Positions 1 through 9,100 of a stretch of DNA of 11,830 nucleotides are shown here, piece after piece; within the stretch, counting starts at the first letter, position 1, and each line of letters opens with the position of its first letter. This DNA comes from JBFFXF01 sp041569895 (GTDB lineage: Bacteria; Planctomycetota; UBA8108; JACQVS01): contig JBFFXF010000238.1 of NCBI GenBank assembly GCA_041569895.1, positions 1-11,830 on the forward strand. The letters are read 5' to 3'. Made by a program: the position numbers and the translations under genes. The notes beneath the pieces are model-generated. The model did no database searches. It saw only the letters and a program-made list of their open reading frames with translations, and was not told where the DNA came from.

Positions 1-84
1 TACGAGGACTTCAACGGCCGCCCGCGCTTCATCGTCGAGGAGGGCGGCGAGCCGATCGCGGAGTTGTTCTCCAGATCCTCGTAG
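1..84 (+). CDS. C-terminal end of an unrecognised protein (5' truncated by window edge)
   Basis: Frame 1 on the plus strand is open from the edge to a TAG at 82-84 and gives 27 residues, ending IAELFSRSS. 26 of the 27 sense codons end in G or C, the same strong bias as the giant gene on the other strand, which is the main reason to call it a real coding end rather than chance. The visible tail is acidic, with two short Gly/Glu-rich turns, and shows no membrane segment or known motif, so no function can be assigned. It converges with the giant minus-strand gene. The stop codons are about 86 bases apart, and the palindrome at 136-182 lies between and into the neighbour. It could still be a spurious open frame, since only 27 codons are visible. 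Confidence 0.68.
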   Translation, partial: YEDFNGRPRFIVEEGGEPIAELFSRSS

Positions 85-135
85 CATGGAGAGTTAGAAA
101 GCGCGTTCGGACGCAGCAAAGCCTCGCTCCTTCAA

Positions 136-182
136 AGCGTGCCTTGGTTTTCTCGCGGGAAGCGAGAAAATCAAGGCGCGCT
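136..182. repeat. Long near-perfect palindrome between convergent genes; possible terminator or dispersed element
   Basis: Two 21-base arms (136-156 and 162-182) surround a 5-base loop (157-161, gggaa). 19 of 21 positions are Watson-Crick complementary; the exceptions are 140/178 and 147/171. In a plus-strand transcript both exceptions become G-U wobbles, so the whole 21-bp stem forms. In a minus-strand transcript they are C-A mismatches. The core arm is ttttctcgc / gcgagaaaa and the outer part is gccttg / caaggc. It overlaps the last three codons and the TGA of the giant gene. Its position between convergent genes fits a transcription-ending or mRNA-stabilising hairpin. However, no U tract follows it on either strand, so it is not a classic intrinsic terminator. 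A REP-like dispersed palindrome is the alternative. Confidence 0.75.
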
Positions 183-3100
183 CCCCGTCGTGAACGCCGA
201 TGAGCTGAAGTTGTCGACGTTGCCCGCCACATCGAGCACGTCGGCGCGGACGATGTAGCGCTGCGTCGCGCCGAGCATCGCCAGCGGGGTGATGGTGACA
301 ACGCGACGCGTCGGGTCCAGTGTCACCGTCGATTCGACGCCGTCGATCCGCACGGTCGACGCGTTCACCGACAGCGGGTTGAGATCCTCGTTGAAGGTCA
401 GGATGACACTGACGTCGCGCGGCACGCCGGTCTCGTTCCTGGCGGGTGACAGCACGGTCACGACCGGTCGGATCAGGTCCGCGCCGACGCCCGTGGTGAA
501 GGTGGCGTCGACGCCCGCGGCGAGCGGGTTGCCGGCGTAGTCCGTCAGGCCGGAGACCGACGTCGTGTAGCTCGTGCCCGGGTCGAGGGGCGCAAGGGGC
601 GTGATCGTCACCCGCCGGTGCCCGGCCAGCACGCCGAGCGTCGCCGGCACCCGGCCCTCCGGACCGTTCAGCAACACGGTCAACCCGCTGACACAGCTCG
701 AACAGATGCGCTCGGAGAAATCGACCATCACGGCGGCGTTCGTCGGCACGTTCGCGTCGCCCGCCGCCGGGTGGACTCCCGCGATCTCGGGCGCTGCGGT
801 GTCGCCGTCGGCGCCGGTCGTGAAGCCGCGACTGAAGCCACGGGCGACGTTCCCCGCCAGGTCCTGCAGGGCGCCGGCGATGCGGATCGAATACCGGGCG
901 TCCGGGGCCAGCGGGTCGTCGGGCACGAACCGGACCGTTCGGCCGCTGATCGCATGAGAGCCGCTGACGAGTCGCCCCGTGGTGTTGTCGACGACGCCGA
1001 ACGATTCGGTGTCGACGGAGGCGGGATCGAAGTCCTCGCTGAGCGCGATGACGGGCTGTACGTTCCGCGGCACGTCGGCAGCGTTCGACTCGGGACACGC
1101 GCGTCTTATGACGGGGTGAACGGTGTCGAGGGCCGTCCCGGTCGTGAACGCGGCCGACGTCGCCGGGGCGGGGTTGCCGGCGAGATCCGTGATGCCATCG
1201 ACGGTGACCGTGTGCTCCGTGCTCGAGGCGAGCATGTCGTGCGGCATCACCCGGATGACGGTGTCACCGCGGGAGAGCGTGATCGAGCACGGCACGACCT
1301 CGCCGGCGCCATCCGAGATCATCACCGTCGATCGGCTGACGGTGAGCGGGTTCACGGGCTCGTCGACATAGACGCGGATCTCCGCGTTTGGCGCGATGCC
1401 GGTCGAGCCGCCGGCAGGAGCGACTGCGGTCACGCGGGGCGCGATCTCGTCGGCCGTGTCGCCGAAGCGCACATCGAAGATGCGGTTCTGACGCAGCGGT
1501 ATCCCGAACGTGTCGAGAATCGCCGTCGTGAACGAGAACCGGATGAGGTTGCCCGGAGTCGGCGGAGTCGTCGGCGTGAACGAGAAGAGACGCCCGGTGG
1601 AATCGAGGGAGCGCGTTCCGGCCACCGGGGGCCCGCCGGCGACGCTGAGGTCGTTGACGAGCACACTCGTGTCCGTGATGGTCGCCGGATCCATCGGTTT
1701 GCTGAAGCGAGCGAAGACAGTCGCGTTCGCCGGGGGGTTCCTCGGGATCAGGCTGTTGACGAGCGGGTTGACGACGGCCGGATCGGCGCGCGTCATGAAC
1801 ATCGAGCTTGATTCCCGCGACATGCGGCGCCCGGCCCTGTCGGCGAGATCCGTCGTGATGACGATCTGCACCAGGGCCGAGAACGCGAAGGGAACAGCCG
1901 GCGTGAAGACGAGGACCCGGTCGTCACCGGTGAATCGCAGCGATCCATCGACGAGGACGCCGTTCTCGGAGACGAAGACCGCGCCGGCAGCGGTTGACGT
2001 GTCGATCGGCTCACTGAAGCGGACGACGATCGAGCGATCGGGCGGCACTCCGGTGGCCCCGTTGGCCGGCCTGTAGACCTGGACGCCGGGCACGCTCGCG
2101 TCGAAGGCGGCGGCCACCGTGAAGGTCGCCGAGAAGTCCTCGAGGCCGTTTCCGGAGAGGTCCTGGATGCCGCTCGTGAGGACGAGGCTGGCGCGGCGAC
2201 CGACGTCGTTCACGTTCAGGCCGGTGATGGTGAGCACGCGGTTGTCGAGCGATCTGGCGATGCTCGGCTGGCGGCGGACCCCATCGAGGAAAAAGACCGC
2301 GGTGTTCGCGGTCACCGTCGACCCGTTGATCGACTCGGACAGCGTGACCACGATCGGGCGCGTGAAGGGATAGTCCTCCGTCCCGGCCGGCGGGTCGATC
2401 GCCAGGACACGCGGGCGAGTGGTGTCGGCCTCCCCGGCGGCCGTCGTGAAGCGGGAGCTCGCGCTGACGATGCTGTTCCCCGCGAGATCGAGGACGTTGG
2501 TGTTCGCCGACGCGCTGTACCCGGTGTCGGGGAGCATGCCGCCGAGCGGGATGAGCGTGACGATGGTCTGCCCGTTCACGTCGGCGATCTCCATGTCCGC
2601 CGCGACGACAAAACCGGTGGCAGCTTGCTGCAGGAAGACCGAGGACCCGAGGACGAGCTTCGTGTGATCCACTCGCTCGCTGAAGCGGATGACAACCGGG
2701 GAGTCGAGGGGCACGTCCGTGGCGCTGTTGGCCGGATCGATGACCGCTGTCGGCGCGACCCCGTCGACGTGTCCGCCGAGCGCCGCGTCATCGAGCGTGC
2801 CGAAGAGCTGCAGCTCGGCGAGGCCGGGATCGCAGCTCTCGTCGTCCGTTCCGGTGAAGCGAACGCGCCGGACACCGGGGACGCCGCCCGCGTCGACGAC
2901 GAGATCCCGGTGCGGCGCCGGCAGATCGACGATGTCGCTGTCGAAGACCCGTGTGCCGGTCGAATCGAACGCCTCGACGCGGCCGGCGAAGAAGTCGAAT
3001 CCGACGGCCGACTGCCGGTTGCCGAGGATGTTGACGTGCTCGAGCGTCGCGTCGCCCGGCAGGATCACCTCGACGAACGGTGACGCGCCGCGATTCGCCG

Positions 3101-6100
3101 CGTCACCGCACTCGGTGAACCAGGACGTCGAGGCGTTGCCGTCGATGACGCGCTCCGCCGCGTTGCTCGCCGAGAACTCGCTCGAGGCCTCCGCCGTGGT
3201 TCCGGCCGCCAGCGAGAGATTCTCGACGCCGCTCGTCGCGAAGCCGCTCGAGAAGCTGACGGCGGAGCCGTCGACGTCCGCGACGCCGTCGAGGGTCACG
3301 GTGAACGAATCGAGTGGCAGCTCCACGACTGGCGTCAGGGTCAGCAGCAGCCGGCTGGGGGAGAGGGAGCTTCTGACGGCGACGTCTCCGGTCGCCTCGC
3401 CGGTGAATCGTATGGCGTCGAGGGTCACGGGATTGAGGGGCTGCCTGAAGCGCAGGGCAACGCGCGCGTTGAGCGGCACTCCGGTGGAGCCGCCGGCGGG
3501 ACTCACCGCGTCCACCTCGGGCGCGCCGCCATCGGCGAGATCGCCGGTGCTGAAGGCGAGGCTGAAGAACGAGGCCGTGTTTCCGGCGGTGTCGGTCACG
3601 CCCGCGGAGACCGTGTAACGGAACCGCGGCTCGAGCGGTTGCTCGGGTCGCAGCGTGATGAGCGTCCGCGAATCGTCGAGCTCGACCGCGGCGTCGACCG
3701 TGAATCCGAAGTCACGCTCGATGAGACGGACGGTGTCGCTCGTGACCGAGGTGACACTGAGCGGCTCATCGAAGAGCAGCTCGACGACGACGCCGGTGCC
3801 GACGCCGGTCTCCCCGCTCTGCGGATTGGTGACGACGACGCGCGGGCGCTGCAGGTCCGCATCGGGTCCGGTCCGGAAGTCGACCACGTGGGGAGCTGCG
3901 AGGCCGTTCCCCGAGAGGTCCTGAAGTCCATCCAGAGTCAGCGTGTGCTCCGTGTTCGGAGCGAGCAGCACGCGTGGCCGAATCCAGATATCGTCGGCCC
4001 CGAACGGCATGATCCGGATCGGGACCTCCGAGCCGCCGGCCGACAGCGTGACGTTGCCCTCGGAGAAGAGCGAGACCGGATCGATCGGCTCGTCCGTGCG
4101 CAGTGACGGGAGGACGTTGACGGGAACGCCCTCGTCGCCGCCGACCGGATTTTCGAGGACGATCGAGGGCCGGTCGGCATCGGGGCCGAAGCCGGTCGTG
4201 AACGTGGAGGAGGACGCACGGAAGGCATTCCCGGAGAGGTCCTCCATCTGGCTGAGCTGGATCGTGTGCCGCACCCCGACCGAGAGAGGCGCGGCCGGCG
4301 TCAGCGTGATCATGCGACCATCGGCGGAGATCTCGCGCGTCGCCTCGAGAAGCGCGGACGTCTTGCCGTCGCGGATCCATGTGCTCGCCGCCTCGACAGT
4401 CTCCGGGGCCACCGGCTCGGAGAAAACGGCGACCACCCTCGCGTTGATCGGAACGCCGGTCGCCGAGGCGAGCGGGCTGACGCGCACCGCGCGCGGGCGC
4501 TCGAAGTCGAGGTCGGCCGCGGTCCTGAAGGTGGTCGTCGAGGGGGTGACCCGGTTGCCGGCCGCATCCGTGAGTCCCTCGATGGCGACCGTGTAGAGCG
4601 TGTCGCCCTCGAGGAGGGCATGCGGCGCGATGCTGATGATCGACCGATCGCGGAGCAGCAGGAACGAGCAGGCGATCGCGTTCCCGGCCGCGCTCGAGAT
4701 CAAGATGGTGCTCTCGCCGACCGTCAGCGGATTGACGGGCTCGTCGAGACGAATCCGGATGATCGCGTTGACGCCGATTCCCTCGCTGCCGTCCGGCGGA
4801 GCGACCGCGGTGACGCTCGGCGCGACGTCATCGGCCTCCGCGCCGAGCACCGAATCGAAGATCCGCACCCTCCGGAGCGGCCCACCGGACGTGTCGCGGA
4901 TCTCCGTCGTGTACGTGAACCGGATTCGACTGTTGGGGGCGAGCGTGCCGACCGGATCGAAACACACCGTGCGACCGTCGCCGGAGACACTGAATTCCCC
5001 GGCCACGGCCGGGGATCCACCGACGCTGAGGTTGTTGACGCGCAGAGCGCTCTCGTTGATCGTCGTGGCGTCGACGGGCTTGTTGAAGCGTGTGCAGAAG
5101 GTGGAGTTCGTCGGCGCGGCGTTGCGCGGTTCGAGCTGGACGGCGTCGAGCGCGATGTTCTCCGGATCCTGCGCCGTCATGAACATCGCCTCGAAGCGCG
5201 GCAACGGAATGCCCGCCTCATCGGTCACGTCGCGCGTCGCGAACACCTGGACGAGGGCGCCGTGAGCGAACGGGCGCGCCGGCTGGAACCGAACGACGCG
5301 TCCGGCGGCCGTCACCTCGATCGCGCCGTCGACGAGGACGCCGTTCTCCGACACGAAGATCCCCTCCGCCGCGCTCGTCGGATCGATCGCCTCGGTGAAG
5401 ATGAGGATCACGGGCTTGTCGATCGGGACGTTGGTCGCGGCGTTCGCGGGGCGAATCCCGGAGACCGACGGAGCCCTGGTGTCGATCGATGGCGGCGCCA
5501 GCGTGAAGCTCATCGTGAACGGCTCGAGGGGATTGCCGGCCGTGTCGAGGATGCTGCCCGTGGCCACGACGCTGACGGGCCGGCCGGCGTCAGTCTCGGC
5601 GAGCCCCGTGAGCGTGACCATGCGGTTGTCGACCGATCGAGCGATGATCGGATTTCGTCGATCCCCGTTGATGAAGAACGCCAGGGTCGACGAGTTCACC
5701 GTCGTCGCGGCGAGCGACTCGTTGAACGCCAGCACGACCGGTGTGCGGAAATGGACGTCGAGCGAGCCATCCGGAGGCGTCGCCGAGATGACGCGCGGGC
5801 GCTCGGTGTCCCGCAGGCCGGTTGTCGTGCTGAAGCTCGTCACCGAGCTGATGAGCCGGTTTCCGGCGGCATCGCGAATCGGGTCCTGCACCAGGATCCG
5901 ATAGGTCGTCTCGGGCTGCAGCGGGAGGAGGGGCGTCAGCGTCACCTCGGTCGACAGGTCGGTGGAGCTCATCGCGAAGTCCACGGCGAGGGTCTCGAAC
6001 GTGACCGTCCGCTGCAGGAAGACGGTGTTCCCGTATCCGACCGACGTCTCGTCGACGCGCTCCGTGAAGCGGACGGTCACCACCTGATCGAGCGGCACGT

Positions 6101-9100
6101 CCGTGGCGCCGTTCGGGGGATCGACGATGGTCCGCGGTCGTCCCGTGTCGACCACGCCGCCGAGCGCCGGATCCGCGAAGCGGCCGAAGACCTGCAGCTC
6201 GGCGAGTCCGGGCGTGCAGCTCTCGTCCGCGGTCAACGTGAACCGCACGCGGCGGACCGACGCCACGCCGCCGAGGGTGATGACGATGTCCCGGTCCGGC
6301 GCCGGGAGGTCGACGACGCCGCTGTCGAAGAGCTCGGTGTCGTCCCCGGCGAAGGCCTGCAATCGGCCGGCGAAGATGTCGAAGCCGTCCGGCGACTGGC
6401 GATTCCCGAGGATGCGCACCAGGTCCACCTCCGCGTCGCCGGGCAGGGTGACCTCGACGAAGGGCGTCGCTCCCCTGTTGGCCGCGTCCGAGCACGCGGT
6501 GAACCACGAGGTGCTGGCGTCGCCATCGATCACACGATCGGGCGGGAGGTTGCCGGACTGGCTGCTCGCCCGCGCCGTCGACCCGGTCGCGCGCGAGAGA
6601 TTCTGCAGTCCGCCGGTCGAGAAGCTCGTCGTCACGGCCAGACGGTTGCCAGCGACGTCCGTCAGCCCCCTGATGTCGACGGTAAAGACGTCGATCGCGA
6701 GGTTCTCGTCCGGCGTGAACGTGAGCACTCTGCGATCCGACGAGAGCGCGGTCGCGCCGGCGACCCGCCCGGAGGTCTCGCCGGAGACGTCGAGGGAACC
6801 GAGCGAGTGAATGTCGAGCGGCTCCGAGACGCGGACGACGACGCGCGCGTTCAGGGGGACACCCTCGTCGCCATCCCGGGGGCTGATCGAGAGCAGCTGC
6901 GGCGGCTCCTCATCGGTATCGGCGCCGGTGATGAAGGTCGCGATGCCGAACGTGTCGGAATTGCCCGCCGTGTCGAGCACATCGGCGACCACCCGGTAGG
7001 CGACCCGTGGCTCGAGGAGCTCCCGCGGGGCGATCTCGACGCGCGTGCGGTCGGCGCTGAGCGACACGTCGGCGTCGACCCGGACCGTGAACGGCGCCAC
7101 CTGGAGCATCACCGAGTCCGCGGTGACCGTCGTGGCGTTGAGCGGCTCGTTGAACGTCAGCGTGACGACCACGTCGAGCGGGACATCGGTCGCCCCGGAG
7201 GCCGGATTGACGCTGGTCACGAACGGTCGCAGCCTGTCGACGTCCTCGCCGAGCGTGAACGTCGTTTCCACCGTGCCCGTCATGACGTTCTTGGCGCGGT
7301 CGCGGAGCCCGGCGACGGAGATCGTGTACGTGACGCCCTGCGCCAGCGGCTCGGCGGGCACGAAGCGGACGCGCCGGTTGGCGTCGAAGAGGGTGAAGGT
7401 GCCGGCGACCGGCAGCCCCGCCCTGTTGAGGAAGATCGAGTCGCGGCTGATGGACGTGGCGTCGAGGGGCTCGTCGACGCGCACCGTGACGCTGGCGTTG
7501 GTCGGCACGCCCATCGCCCCGTCGACCGGGTCGATGGCGAGGACGACGGGCGGCGTCGTGTCCTCCCTGAATCCGGTGGTGAACGCCGTGGCGAAGGGGA
7601 CGAGCGCGTTCGCCGCCCGGTCGGTGATCGCCGTCGTCGCGCGGACGGTGTGCCGAGTCCCCACAGACAGCGGCCGATCCGGCGTGAAGCAGACGATTCG
7701 GCCGGTCTCGTCGAAGCCGATCTCGCCGGTGACGAAAGCGAACGTCTTGTCATTGCGCACGGTCAACGACGTGCTGTCGACCGTCGACCGCAGGACCGGC
7801 TCGCTGAACCGGATGGCGATCGCGCTGTTGACCGGCGCGTTGAGGATGTTGTTCGTCGGACTGATCTGCGCCAGCGTCGGACGCGTGAAGTCCGTCTGGC
7901 TCGACGTGCGGAACTCCTCGGTGAACTCGCGCTCGAGCAGGTTGCCGGCTGCATCGCGGACGCCCGCAATCCGCACGGTGTACGCGGAGGACGGCAAGAG
8001 GTTGTTCGTGGGGTCGAGGCTCACCGAGCGGCCATCGGCGCCGAGCGAGACCGTCGACGGGACGACCTCGCCCGCCGGGTCGAGAAGCTGCACGGTGTTC
8101 GCGTTCAGGCTCTCGGGACGCATCGCCTCCGAGAAGACGATGTCAAGCGAGGAGTTGATGAAGACGCCCTCCTCGTCGCGGAGACCGTCGACGGACTCGA
8201 CGGTCGGCGGCACGCGGTCCGGGTTGAAGGGGTCGGTGTCGAGCCTCGACTCCTCGAGGTTGGTCAGACCATCGCCGTCGGAGTCGATATTCGCGTCGGA
8301 GGCATCGAGCGGATTCAGCCCGAAGCGCGACTCGTAGCCGTCGAGCATGCCGTCGCCGTCGGTGTCGGGGGAGAACGGGTTGCTGAAGACGCCGTCGCGA
8401 CCCGGCCTCGTCTCCTCACCGTCGGAGAGTCCATCACCGTCGGCGTCCTCGTCGCCGTCGTTGACGCCGTTGCCGTTCGAGTCGGCGATTCCCGGGTCGG
8501 TGCCAAGGAGGAACTCGCCCGCGTCGGAGAGTCCATCGCCGTCGGCGTCCTCCTCGCCGTCGATGATGCCGTCGTCATCGGAGTCCGCGTCGTCCGGGTT
8601 CGTGCCGGTCAGTCGCTCGACGTCGTCGGGGACGCCGTCGCCGTCGCTGTCCTGTCGCAGGTTGATGGCGCGCAGCGTGATGACACCGGCGTCGGTGAGG
8701 CCCGAGGGCACCGGATCGAGGCCGTCGGCCGAGCCCACCAGGAGCTGAGTGCCGCGCCGCAGGCTGGCGATCAGCGACACGAGTCCCGGGTCGGTCGCCA
8801 CGCCGGGGATCTCGAAGCGCCCGTCGATTCCGGTGCGCACCGAGAGCGGCTGATCGATCACGGAGACCCGGACGCCGGCGGCCGCGTTGCCGGCGCGATC
8901 CTCGACCCTGCCGGTGACGGTCGTCAGCGGCGAGCCGACGACCACGAGGAGTCGCGTCACTGCCGTGCTGCCCTCGAGCACGGCGGTCAGGAAGACCTGC
9001 CCGCCGCTCCTGGCCGTGACCAGCCCCGATTCGGAGACATCCGCGACGCGCTGGTTGCTCGTGCGGTACGTGATGCAGTCGTCGGTCGCGTCGAGCTCCA

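Noticed and set aside
136..182. Classic rho-independent terminator
   Set aside because: The stem is strong, but no run of U follows it in either direction; the T and A runs are inside the stem. It is kept as a palindrome with a possible terminator role.
7045..8337. Long plus-strand open frame (about 430 codons) opposite the Big_5 array
   Set aside because: It is antisense to the clear domain-bearing frame; its translation is low-complexity Ser/Arg/Val-rich with no domain. It is a result of high GC and biased codon use on the other strand. The same applies to plus-strand frames at 618-1811 and 2689-3618.
8217..8651. Dockerin, EF-hand or RTX repeats
   Set aside because: The D-x-D-x-D-G loops run in a long series with G-T-D-P spacers, which fits TSP3. 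Dockerin has a pair of loops, and no G-G-x-G-x-D RTX nonapeptides are present.
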